A DNA stretch of 64,000 nt from Cafeteria roenbergensis (taxonomy: Eukaryota; Sar; Bigyra; Bicosoecida; Cafeteriaceae), in contig VLTN01000005.1 in the NCBI GenBank assembly GCA_008330645.1, positions 434,001 to 498,000 of the forward strand. Reading direction: 5' to 3'. Numbering within the stretch: the first letter of the stretch is position 1; each line of letters begins with the position of its first letter. Positions 56,179-64,000 of the stretch are shown here, piece after piece. The notes under the pieces are model-generated. The model was given only the letters and a program-made list of their open reading frames with translations, made no database searches and was not told where the DNA came from. The position numbers were made by a program, and so were the translations under genes.

Positions 56179-57892
56179 ATGGGTCGCGGTAACACGGGCG
56201 CCTACCGGCCCCACCCGGCCCCCATGTTCAAGCAGCACGACAGGCCCGACTTTGGGGAGCGGTCCACCATCAGCACCATGCTCACACGGATTGACGGCGA
56301 GACGTACGACCTTTCCTCCTTCGTCGACCGCCATCCGGGCGGCTCGGAGCTCGCGCTGCTTGCTGCAGGCCGCGACGCCACCACGCTCTTCTACTCGTAC
56401 CACCGGTGAGAGGGGCACACCGCCTGGCGCGCGAAAACGGGCGGGCTGAGAGCGCCTGGCGCTGCAGCTGGGTCCCGCCGCAGTCTCGCGCACGTCATCG
56501 TTGCCGGCCCCTGTGCCCGCGCGCCCTCCGTGTTTCGCGACCGTGCTGCTGCGCAGGCGCATGGACGTGGCGAAGAAGTACCTGGCGACCCTCCCCAAGG
56601 TCGACGCGTCCAAGCTGGAGGTGGAGCTCCCAGTCCAGGTGACCTCTCTGGGCACCGCCCGCGACAAGGACGGGCGCACCAAGCCTGGCGCCATGGCCAT
56701 GGACGAGGACGGCTTCTACGCCGAGGTTAAGCGCCGCGTGAACGAGTACTTCGTGGCCACTGGCTACGAGTCCCGCGGGGGGCTGTTCATGGTGTTCAAG
56801 TCCCTTGTGACTCTGGGCCTGCTCGCGGCCAGCATTTACTTCGTCGTGGTTCTCGACTACTGGATGTTCGCGCCCATCGTGGGCATCCTCATGGCCATCG
56901 CCGGCCTGAGCATCCAGCACGACGCCAACCACGGCGCCCTCACGCCCTGGCCCGCCGTGAACTGGGCCTTCGGCCTCGTTGACGACCTCATCGGCGGCTC
57001 CTCCCTCGCCTGGCGCCACCAGCACGTCGTGGCGCACCACGCCGACCCCAACGACGCCGACCTGGACTGCGACACGTACATGGAGTGGCCCCTCATCCGC
57101 TTCAACCCCGGCCTCCGCGTGCGCGACTTCCAGGCCTACCAGCACATCTACGGGCCCATGCTCTACTCGCTCATGGCCTTTGCGTACGGCTTTGGCGACA
57201 TCTACACCGTGCTCTCGGGCGCGTACGGCCACACCCAGCTGCACAAGCTGCGCCTCTCCGACCAGGCGGTGTTCTGGGGCGGCAAGGCCGTCCACTTCGG
57301 CCTCTTCTACGGCCTCCCCATCTACCTCCACGGCGTCGTCCACGGCCTCTGCTGCATCACCCTCCCGGCAATGCTTGCCGGCGGCTTCTTCCTGGCCTCC
57401 ACCTTCGCCGTGAGCCACAACAGCACGGGCGCCGCTTACAACGTGCCCCGGGGCGTGGACTTTGGCGAGCTGCAGACCCGCACCGCCGTGAACTGGAGCG
57501 TGTGGGGCGACTGCCCCAACCACATCGCCATCTTCTGGCTCCTCGTCTCCGGGGGCCTCAACTACCAGGCCGAGCACCACCTCTTCCCGGGGGTGGCCCA
57601 CATCCACTATCCCGCCATCTCCCGCATCGTCCGTGCTGTTTGCGAGGAGCGCGGCGTGCCCTACAACTCCTACTCCACCTTCTTCGACATCTACGCGGAG
57701 CATCTCAAGACCCTCAAGCTCCTCGGCCGCGGGGCCGACGACGAGGTGCTTGCCGCTGAGCCGCGCAACCTTGCCTCCTGCAAGACCATCGAGGGGGCCG
57801 CCTGGAAGGCAAACTGCATCCCCGGCGAGGCCCTGGATGCCAAGGCCCCTGCCTCTGGCAAGGGCGCCTCTGACAGCCGCAAGCGCAAGTGA
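56179..57892 (+). CDS. Cytochrome b5-fused front-end fatty acyl desaturase, two exons
   Basis: Exon 1 is 56179-56405 and exon 2 is 56557-57892, giving 520 residues. The N-terminal cytochrome b5 domain has HPGG at 52-55, with His75 as the probable second heme ligand. The desaturase domain has three histidine boxes: HDANH (197-201), QHVVAHH (His232, His236, His237) and QAEHH (413-417). Gln in the third box is the mark of front-end desaturases. Hydrophobic segments near 155-195 and 325-360 would anchor it in the ER. Such enzymes add a delta-4, -5 or -6 double bond to long-chain polyunsaturated fatty acids; regiospecificity cannot be read from this sequence. The intron interrupts the codon just after His75, so exon 1 encodes the heme-binding core almost alone. 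The ATG at 56179 opens a short leader before the b5 fold. It is divergent from DNAH6. Confidence 0.92.
56406..56556 (+). other. Intron of the desaturase gene (151 bp)
   Basis: Donor GTGAGA, acceptor GCGCAG, phase 2, splitting Arg76. Reading through gives an immediate stop (CAC CGG TGA), so splicing is needed for a functional enzyme. Confidence 0.9.
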
Positions 57893-58473
57893 GCGCGCTG
57901 GGATGCAGCGAGCGCCGCGGCTGCCCACGCAGCGCTGCAAGCGCGCCTCGGGAGTGTTGCACGCTCCCTTTGGACCTGTGTGACTTGCCCTCGCCTAGCG
58001 ATAGCCATGCGACTCGGTACCGCGCCCCCCGCCTGCGGAGCTCGATCGCCTCGGGGGCGACGCGTGCATTTCACGCACTAATCGCACTCACGCACACGCA
58101 CAACATGCATTCACACTCCTTGCCAGGCAACCAAGGAGACGCTGCGGGTCGTCACGCAGCGGGTCGTCACGCAGCGGGTCGTCACGCATGGAGAGCATGC
58201 GCTCACACGGACGCAAAGCAGGGGCGGGGGGGGGGGGCGGGCGCTCACGGGGAGCAGCCTCGCGCTGGTCGCCGAATCAGGCATTCGACGAAAGCAGTGA
58301 AAGCGCTCGGACGGAGACAGGGGGGGGGGAGGGACTGCGAGGGCGCTGGCAGCAAAGCACCGCCGGGCCGGGGGAGAGGAGTGTGCACAGGGGGCCTCCT
58401 GGCTGGAGCGCGGTTGGGCGGCCCGAGCTGGAGCCAGACGTGCCACGTGCGCGCCGGTGCGGCGCACCAGCGC
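57893..58473. other. Convergent intergenic region with CA tract, repeat and G-runs
   Basis: A 581-bp gap between the desaturase (+) and a kinase-like gene (-). It holds a CA-rich tract (about 58070-58119), a three-copy 15-bp repeat (58144-58188), a 12-G run (58226-58237) and a roughly 10-G run (about 58320-58329). No gene was seen. Confidence 0.65.
58144..58188. repeat. 15-bp direct repeat, three perfect tandem copies
   Basis: The unit gcgggtcgtcacgca is repeated three times without spacers in a non-coding convergent gap. It is a minisatellite-like array. The head-to-tail arrangement without spacers excludes a CRISPR. Confidence 0.9.
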
Positions 58474-60186
58474 CTACTTGGACGCGGCCCGCTCGCGCTT
58501 CCTCGCGCGCGGCGACTGCAGGCTGAAGCTGGTCTGGCCTGCAGCTGCGCGCTGGGACACAGCGACCGGCCTCGCCAGCCCCGTCCGCCGCACTGAGCAG
58601 GGACCGGCGTCGTCCGGGTCACTCCCGTCGAACGACAAGGGCGAGCACGAGGGCCGCTCTGCCGCAGCCTCGGCAGCGGCGGGAGTGGATGCGGTGGAAG
58701 ACCGCGACTGGCACCGCCTGCAAGGATGCTCGGTCCCCGCAGGGCAGGCAGAGCGGACCTCAATCGCTGCGGCCGAAGCTGGTGTCCCAATCGCGCTGCC
58801 CCCCGAGTCCGGGATGCGGGTGTGGCTCTTCGTCCGGGGGGTGCAGAGGGGTGGGGACGAGGCTGGCTGCGCGGCGCGGGAGGCTGACCGAAGCAGGTCT
58901 GATGCGGCCGTCATCACGCAGTCCGGCGCCACGGGGAAGCCGGGAACGGGCAGGGCGCGCGGCGCCGGGCAGGCGAGCCGCCCAGCGACGGCGCCCGCCG
59001 CGCTCGAGGAGCTGGACGCCGCCGAAGCGGCCGCCGGGGAGGCAGCAGCAGATGAGGAGCTCGAAGCCCCCGACGTCGGCTCGGGCACCGTGGGGGGCCC
59101 GTCGCAGCTGGAGCACCGCAGCGCGTCGGGCACCGAGTGCCACGGCCTGACGGGAAGGATCCAGGAGTGTCGCACGAGCTGCCGGAGCGGCATGCGCTGC
59201 GCCGGGTCGGGATGCATGAGGCCGCCCAGGAGAGGCAGCAGCCCGAATGGGATGTACTGCTGCACGCGGTAGGCGTCAGCAAGGGCGGCAACGCCCGCGG
59301 CTGCGTCGCAGGAGGGCGCGGCGGCGGCAGCGTCGCTCCGGCTCATCCCGCGGGGCTGCACGCGCCCGGTGAGGAAGGCCGTGAAGGCCGGGTCGCGGGG
59401 ACTTGTCGTGGAAAACGCAGACACCCCCGTGAGCATCGCGAAGAGCAGCAGCCCAAGCTGGAATGCGGCGGTGGCGTCGGCGTCGAGGCTGTCCGCGCCG
59501 CACGCAGCCTCCGGCGGCCGGGTTGACGGCTTCCCAACGTCGGGGTGGCACAGCCCGCCGACGAGCGCCACCTGCCCAAAGTCTGCCAGCACGGCAATGA
59601 GGGCTTCGTGCGGCGCCCGCGCGCTGCTCGCAAGGCACTTGAACAGCAGCACGTTCTCGGCGCTGATGTCCACGGGGACGACCCCGAGTCGCGACACAAG
59701 ATGGTACACGCCGTGCACAATGTCAGAGAACCAGCGCTGGCAGGATTCACTCCCGATGGGGAGCGCCACGCCGAGCGCGCGGGAGCGAGCATTTGCTTGG
59801 TGCCTGAGCACGTCAAGCAAGCACCCGTCCGCCCAGGGCGTGCACACCGCCAGCGCCTGGCTGGTAGCGCAGCACACTTGCGAGAGCGGGAGGACGTTGG
59901 GGTGCCGGCTGAGCAGGGACGCCGCGAGGACGACAACCTCGTCCTCGGCACACTCGCGCGTCGGCCTGTTGCGCCGCTGCCGTTTGGCGGCGCTCGCCAC
60001 ATTGGCCAGCTTGGCCGCCACCTCGCCCCACCTCACGACCGAGCCAAAGGACGCGTCCATGCTGTGCGGGCTCGGCGGTGGGGCCCCCAGCGCCGCCGCC
60101 GTCTCCGCAAGGGAAGAAGCCTTGCTCGCCTCCGGGCGCGCAGCAAGAACAGCAGCGGCGAGGGCCTCCATCGAAATGCGGTCCAT
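58474..60186 (-). CDS. Divergent protein kinase with HRD-less catalytic loop
   Basis: 570 residues. The N-terminal half has a degenerate but complete kinase core: a loop ASFGSVVRW, Lys59 (EVAAKL), a likely helix-C Glu (81 or 83), catalytic loop VPVDISAENVLL (Asp173, Asn178), DFG (Asp202), a PPE motif, then HPDPAQRMPLRQLVRHSWI closing the C-lobe. The His-Arg of HRD and the Lys two residues after Asp are replaced, as in some stramenopile kinases with D.S.EN catalytic loops. All phosphotransfer residues appear present, so it may be active. The C-terminal 200 or so residues are Ser/Ala/Pro-rich and probably disordered, ending in a basic ARKRERAASK. The ATG at 60186 is the first in a frame that otherwise opens at TTG; later ATGs would cut into the N-lobe. 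The substrate and pathway cannot be told. The stop is TAG. Confidence 0.65.
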   Translation of the reverse strand: MDRISMEALAAAVLAARPEASKASSLAETAAALGAPPPSPHSMDASFGSVVRWGEVAAKLANVASAAKRQRRNRPTRECAEDEVVVLAASLLSRHPNVLPLSQVCCATSQALAVCTPWADGCLLDVLRHQANARSRALGVALPIGSESCQRWFSDIVHGVYHLVSRLGVVPVDISAENVLLFKCLASSARAPHEALIAVLADFGQVALVGGLCHPDVGKPSTRPPEAACGADSLDADATAAFQLGLLLFAMLTGVSAFSTTSPRDPAFTAFLTGRVQPRGMSRSDAAAAAPSCDAAAGVAALADAYRVQQYIPFGLLPLLGGLMHPDPAQRMPLRQLVRHSWILPVRPWHSVPDALRCSSCDGPPTVPEPTSGASSSSSAAASPAAASAASSSSSAAGAVAGRLACPAPRALPVPGFPVAPDCVMTAASDLLRSASRAAQPASSPPLCTPRTKSHTRIPDSGGSAIGTPASAAAIEVRSACPAGTEHPCRRCQSRSSTASTPAAAEAAAERPSCSPLSFDGSDPDDAGPCSVRRTGLARPVAVSQRAAAGQTSFSLQSPRARKRERAASK

Positions 60187-60514
60187 GAGCCCTCCGGCGC
60201 AACCCGGGACCGGTGCCCGTCGACTGGGCCCTTCGGTGGCGCCCGAGTTATGCGGGGTCGGGCAGCCTGGAAGCGGCGCGCCGGCGGGGTTTTCGGCGGA
60301 GTGGTTTGCTTTTCTGTTCTCTCGTTCTTTTTGCAGAGCGTTTGCAGCCACGAGCGAAAACTCCTGCGCGGCGTCTCTCTCCGCCGCTCGCGACCCGCAG
60401 TGCTGCGTGGCGGTGTGCAGAGACGCAGACTTTGCGTGCCGCGCCTGGGTGCGCGCTTGCCGCTGTGCCGCATCGCTTCGCGCGCCAGCGCACACAAGCC
60501 GCGGCGACAACAGC
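60187..60514. other. Intergenic region between two minus-strand genes
   Basis: A 328-bp gap with a local T-rich stretch on the + strand (about 60296-60346), which is A-rich on the coding strand about 110-160 bp upstream of the kinase-like ATG. It probably marks promoter or 5' UTR sequence. No gene was seen. Confidence 0.45.
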
Positions 60515-63500
60515 TCACGGGGGAAGCGATCCTAGTGACCTCCACGCGGCCAGCCGCGCGGTCAGCGCCTCGTCGCTGGCCACCTGCAGCCTGTCCACGA
60601 GCGCCTGGGCGGCCTCTGGCGTCTTTGCTCGCAGCCACATCCTCCAAAGCCGCGGCTCGCGGCCCCCATCTGCGTTGACTCGGGCACGAGCAACCTCCGC
60701 CTCGAACGCGGAGCCGCCGGCTGCTCGGTAGCCCTCCCGGCCAGAGTTGCCTGCTGCGGGCCGCATCGCGTGCGCATCCTCTGAGGGACGCGCCGGGCGG
60801 GGCGTCTCGCGGTTTGGCGCTGCCGCGGACCCGGACTCAAGGGCGGAGGCCCCTGGCGGCGACAGGGCCGACGGCGCCGCAGCTTCAACAGACACCGCCA
60901 TGGCGATGGGCTCCACCGACGCCACCGTGACCGCAACCGTGTCCCGCGAGTCCTCGCACACGGACGCGCAGCAGGCATGCAGCGGGGCCACGGACACGGC
61001 GTTTCCGGCGCCAGACCTCGGCAAGACCAGCCTGTCCCACCAGACGTCGCTCTCCGCGCTGCGAACGTGGCTGGGCCTCGGGGCCGCAACGGAGGCCGCG
61101 GCCGGCGCCTGGCGGCTGTCAGCCGCGGCCGCCGCGCCCGTCGAGCCCGTGGCGGCGGACGCCACCGAGCTGGAGTCGTCGATTGCGCCCGCCGCCGGCT
61201 GCGGTCGCGCGAGCACCAGGAACTTGTTGCCGATCACCGCGATGACGGGGCGGGCGGGCACGCGGCCGCCCTTGGTGCGCGTCGACGCGGACGCGATGGC
61301 GCGGTCCACGGGGGAGAGGTCGTCCAGCGTGATGATGGCGCGGCGGGAGCGGGGCCGGAGTTGCGGGCTGCCTGTGGGCGTGCCCGGCGGGCCGGCGAGG
61401 GCCCGCTCTGCCGTGATGGCCTTGGCTGCGGCAGGCGACACCTGCATGTGCAGGGCAGGCATTGAGGCGTGGCGCGAAATGGTAAAGGTCATCCCGACCT
61501 TGATGCCGTGGCGGGGGGGACGCAGCCTCTCGAGGACGGCGTCGTGCCGGCGGGGGCGGCGCATCTGGAACAGCAGCCAGCGCAGGCGCAGCGCCTCCAG
61601 CGTGGTGGTCCGGATCGCGGGAGGCAGCAGACGGCCCGGGACGGAGCGGGAAGACACGGGGGGGGGTCGGCGCGGATCGGCTTCAGCCGCCTCCTTCTCG
61701 GCAGCAGCCGCCTCCGGCTCGAAGAGCGGCAGGATCGCGTCGGGAGTCACCCACAACGGCGCGACGACGCCCTTGGCGACGTCGACGTCCTCGCACAGGT
61801 TGAGCGGGACAGGCGTGGCGAGCGAGAGGCGCTCCAGCACGGCGCTGGGAGGCGCCGACGGCCGCGCCTTGGTCACCATGTACAGCGGGAGCATCGAAGC
61901 CCCGCCGCAGTGGTCAAACACCGCAGACTCGGCCGAGCAGAGCGCCGCCCGCGCGGCGCGTGGGCAGGAGCTTGCGAACTTGCTAAGCAGCTGGAACACG
62001 ATGTGGGACACCCGCGCGAGCGACTCCACGGCCGCCTCAGCGACCTCGGAGGGGACCTCTCGGCGCAGGCGATGCGCAGCCAACGGCGCCGGCCCGCCCC
62101 CGGATTCTGCGTCATCCCCCGCGTCCGCGCCTGCGTCCTGACCAGCCGCGGTCGCAGCTGCGGCGGCGGCGCCGCCGCCACCGCTGGGCGGGCAGTCCCC
62201 GCCCGTGGCCGCCGCGTCCGCCGCACCCTCCGCACCGGACGTCGAGCCGTTCGGGGGTGCATCGCTGCCCGCCCCGCCATCAACCGAGCCGGTGCCCTCG
62301 TCGGATCCGCCTGCTCCCTGCTCCGCTGGCTCGGACGGGGCCGCGCCGTCGCCGTCGCTCGGCGCCCCGCTGCCCGCTTCGTCCACGCACGCAGCTTCAG
62401 ACGCGTCGCCCGCTCCGTCGGCCGTTGCGTCGGAGGCCGCCGCGCCGTCCAGTTCGCCGCCGGTGCGGGCCCCAGAGCCTGCCGAGGCAGCAGGCGAACC
62501 AGCGACGTCGCCCTCAGCCTCCTCGCCTTCCTCCTCCTCCTCCTCAGCCTCCTCCTCCTGCTGCTGCTCCTCCTCCTCCTCCTCTCCGCTGTCTGACATG
62601 AGAGTGGGGTCTGCTGCTTGGTGGGTGACGACCAGCCCACCACTGCTCTCTGTCAGCTTGGGAAGCGGGGTCAGACCCCCGGCCCGCGCCGCGGAGAGCG
62701 GCAGCACCCCCATGCACTGGAGCAGCTCCCGTGCAAGTCTCTGGGTTCCGGTCCTGAGGGGCGGCGTGGTCACTGACAGAGCGGTGAGAGCCGACGCGGC
62801 GATCCGGCGGCGCCTGTCTGGCGCCGAAGCGTCCGCCGGTGCCGGTGCCGGTCCGGCAAGCGGCGCTGCGGCCACAGACTCCTTCCCGGCGTCGGAGGAG
62901 GGCGGTGGGCGCGCCCCTAGCCCTGCCGCGTCAAACACAGCCTGGTGCTTCTTCGCCGCAGACGAGGTCGCCGCGGCCCACAGGCACGCCAGCGCGCCCG
63001 CCACCACCATGTCCGCCATGCGCACGCCGATGCTGTCCCCCGCGCGGGAGCACTCGAGGGCCCGAAGCGCGCCCCGCTCCAGCGCGCCCACGCAGCGGTC
63101 GACCACGGGCACGTCAGCCCCGCCCCCGCCGATGTGGAGGAGAGGCGCCCCCGACGCGGGCGCCTCGGGGGGCTGCTCGTCGTCCGCGGCCGGCGGCGTG
63201 GGCGATGGGGGCTCCGCGCCTCCGCCTCTGGCCCGGCCGTGCGTCGGCTGGGCTGCGGATGGCTCGCTCGACCGGCCTCCGCTGCCCCCTCTATCCGCGT
63301 CGAGAGAGCCGGCATCGCTGCCGGCGCGGCTCAAGCGACGAAGCCCCACAGACCCATCCACGCTGCCGCCTCCGCCGGCCCCCTCCGACCCGCCCCCGCC
63401 TCCGCCCGCGCCCGACCGCGCCCTGGTCCTCCCGCCTGCCCGCGGCCCTGTCCCAGTCCCGGTCCCGGGCGTCGCCGCATCGTCCCCGTCGCTTGCAGCT

Positions 63501-64000
63501 TCCGCTGCCGCCGCACCCCCGCCCTCCGCGCATGCAGGCCTGGTGGGGGGGCGATCGCCTGCCGCCGCTGGCGCGGCGGCTGCCCCCGGACCCTCGCACT
63601 CGCAGCCAAGGAACACGTCCGTCAGACGCTGGCAGAGCTCCGACTGGCGCGGGAGGGCCCTCCAGAGCAGCGCCAGCACCTGCAGCGCGAACGCGAGGCG
63701 CAGGGGGCGGCGAGTGGCCTCGATCAGGTCGTCCGCCCCCGCCGCAGAGGTGGGCGGGGCGGGCTTGCCCCCCGTTGGCCCGGGCCCAAAGTCTGTCACG
63801 GACCCCCTGCGGGGGCCTGAGCTCCCGTCCAGCGCGGGCAGCAGCGTGGACATGACGAGCTCCTCCCAGAGGGCCGCGTCCAGCAGCGCTGCCACGCCTC
63901 GCGCCGGGGCGCCGCTCACGTCCCCCGCGTAAAAGAGCAGGTCTCCCAGCTCCGAGAGCAGCTCCTGGCAGCGCACCATCACCACGCGGGCGGGGCTGTC
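60515..64000 (-). CDS. Unrecognised large protein, running off the right edge
   Basis: The frame is open from the right edge to a TGA at 60515 (about 1,161 codons), so the N-terminus lies outside the window. I do not recognise the family. The first 130 or so residues are helical and hydrophobic (RCQELLSELGDLLFYAGDV, LQVLALLWRALPRQ), consistent with an armadillo-like repeat. A long Gly/Ala/Ser-rich stretch follows, then an acidic Glu/Gln run (on DNA, the tcc-rich tract near 62530-62590). A second ordered block follows (VSHIVFQLLSKFA, TPVPLNLCEDVDVAKGVVAPL, TTTLEALRLRWLLFQMR). Near the C-terminus VIAVIGNKFLVLARPQ and the final LWRMWLRAKTPEAAQALVDRL suggest a PH-like or other beta-rich module, which is only an impression. 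Codon use matches the neighbouring genes. It is codirectional with the kinase-like gene, and nothing links them functionally. Confidence 0.6.
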   Translation of the reverse strand, partial: DSPARVVMVRCQELLSELGDLLFYAGDVSGAPARGVAALLDAALWEELVMSTLLPALDGSSGPRRGSVTDFGPGPTGGKPAPPTSAAGADDLIEATRRPLRLAFALQVLALLWRALPRQSELCQRLTDVFLGCECEGPGAAAAPAAAGDRPPTRPACAEGGGAAAAEAASDGDDAATPGTGTGTGPRAGGRTRARSGAGGGGGGSEGAGGGGSVDGSVGLRRLSRAGSDAGSLDADRGGSGGRSSEPSAAQPTHGRARGGGAEPPSPTPPAADDEQPPEAPASGAPLLHIGGGGADVPVVDRCVGALERGALRALECSRAGDSIGVRMADMVVAGALACLWAAATSSAAKKHQAVFDAAGLGARPPPSSDAGKESVAAAPLAGPAPAPADASAPDRRRRIAASALTALSVTTPPLRTGTQRLARELLQCMGVLPLSAARAGGLTPLPKLTESSGGLVVTHQAADPTLMSDSGEEEEEEQQQEEEAEEEEEEGEEAEGDVAGSPAASAGSGARTGGELDGAAASDATADGAGDASEAACVDEAGSGAPSDGDGAAPSEPAEQGAGGSDEGTGSVDGGAGSDAPPNGSTSGAEGAADAAATGGDCPPSGGGGAAAAAATAAGQDAGADAGDDAESGGGPAPLAAHRLRREVPSEVAEAAVESLARVSHIVFQLLSKFASSCPRAARAALCSAESAVFDHCGGASMLPLYMVTKARPSAPPSAVLERLSLATPVPLNLCEDVDVAKGVVAPLWVTPDAILPLFEPEAAAAEKEAAEADPRRPPPVSSRSVPGRLLPPAIRTTTLEALRLRWLLFQMRRPRRHDAVLERLRPPRHGIKVGMTFTISRHASMPALHMQVSPAAAKAITAERALAGPPGTPTGSPQLRPRSRRAIITLDDLSPVDRAIASASTRTKGGRVPARPVIAVIGNKFLVLARPQPAAGAIDDSSSVASAATGSTGAAAAADSRQAPAAASVAAPRPSHVRSAESDVWWDRLVLPRSGAGNAVSVAPLHACCASVCEDSRDTVAVTVASVEPIAMAVSVEAAAPSALSPPGASALESGSAAAPNRETPRPARPSEDAHAMRPAAGNSGREGYRAAGGSAFEAEVARARVNADGGREPRLWRMWLRAKTPEAAQALVDRLQVASDEALTARLAAWRSLGSLPP

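Noticed and set aside
58144-58188. Short tandem repeats as a CRISPR array
   Set aside because: There are only three 15-bp units with no spacers, in a eukaryotic intergenic gap.
1-64000. Transposons, viral remnants, tRNA, rRNA or organellar sequence
   Set aside because: No transposase, reverse transcriptase, integrase, capsid motif, terminal repeat pair or RNA-gene signature was found by reading both strands. Small RNA genes could be missed without a covariance search.
1-64000. Alternative genetic code
   Set aside because: Conserved proteins end at TGA (most genes) or TAG, and no in-frame stop interrupts conserved sequence, so the standard code suffices.

Overview
This window is nuclear DNA from a microbial eukaryote with motile flagella. 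It is strongly GC-rich (about 70% by eye) and compact, with very long uninterrupted reading frames, short intergenic gaps and few spliceosomal introns. I can place four introns; all begin GTGAG and end GCAG. The gene content is eukaryotic throughout: axonemal dynein heavy chains, a dynein-arm packaging factor, a centromeric histone H3, a GCFC splicing-type protein, an ABCF ATPase, a RING-CH ubiquitin ligase, AGC-type kinases and a cytochrome-b5 front-end desaturase. Nothing points to a plastid. The GC-rich, intron-poor style and the kinase catalytic loops (YGDLKPEN, VDISAEN) suggest a heterotrophic stramenopile flagellate, perhaps a bicosoecid such as Cafeteria; that placement is inference only. 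The standard genetic code fits, and TGA is the preferred stop.

Layout, left to right. 3-1184 (+) is the C-terminal part of a GCFC/PAXBP1-family gene cut by the left edge. 1554-2147 (-) is a two-exon CENP-A-type histone H3. 2581-11115 (-) is a 2,844-residue polytopic RING-CH ubiquitin ligase. It is divergent from 11532-16715 (+), an orthologue of DNAAF9/C20orf194/Shulin, the factor that packages outer dynein arms. 17042-19110 (+) is a two-exon bacterial-type UDP-GlcNAc 2-epimerase carrying an N-terminal signal anchor. 19435-22050 (-) is a divergent ABCF3/GCN20-like ATPase. 22448-26173 (+) encodes one polypeptide that joins a PP2A B56-type regulatory subunit to a PDK1-like protein kinase.

26389-27314 (-) is a small two-exon protein with repeated Phe/Thr motifs, head-to-head with a 4,819-residue DNAH2-type inner-arm dynein heavy chain (27648-42107, +). 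That gene converges on a 4,310-residue DNAH6-type inner-arm dynein heavy chain (42495-55427, -). The second dynein is divergent from a two-exon cytochrome-b5 front-end fatty acyl desaturase (56179-57892, +). The window ends with an unusual kinase-like gene (58474-60186, -) and an unrecognised gene running off the right edge (60515-64000, -).

Three genes (DNAAF9, DNAH2, DNAH6), and possibly the small protein beside DNAH2, concern axonemal dynein and flagellar motility. The remaining genes are housekeeping or signalling and show no obvious shared pathway. The most unusual items are the B56-kinase fusion, the near-canonical P-loop in DNAAF9, the membrane-anchored epimerase and the short-tailed cenH3 with a stop-free intron. 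I see no mobile elements, tRNA or rRNA genes.
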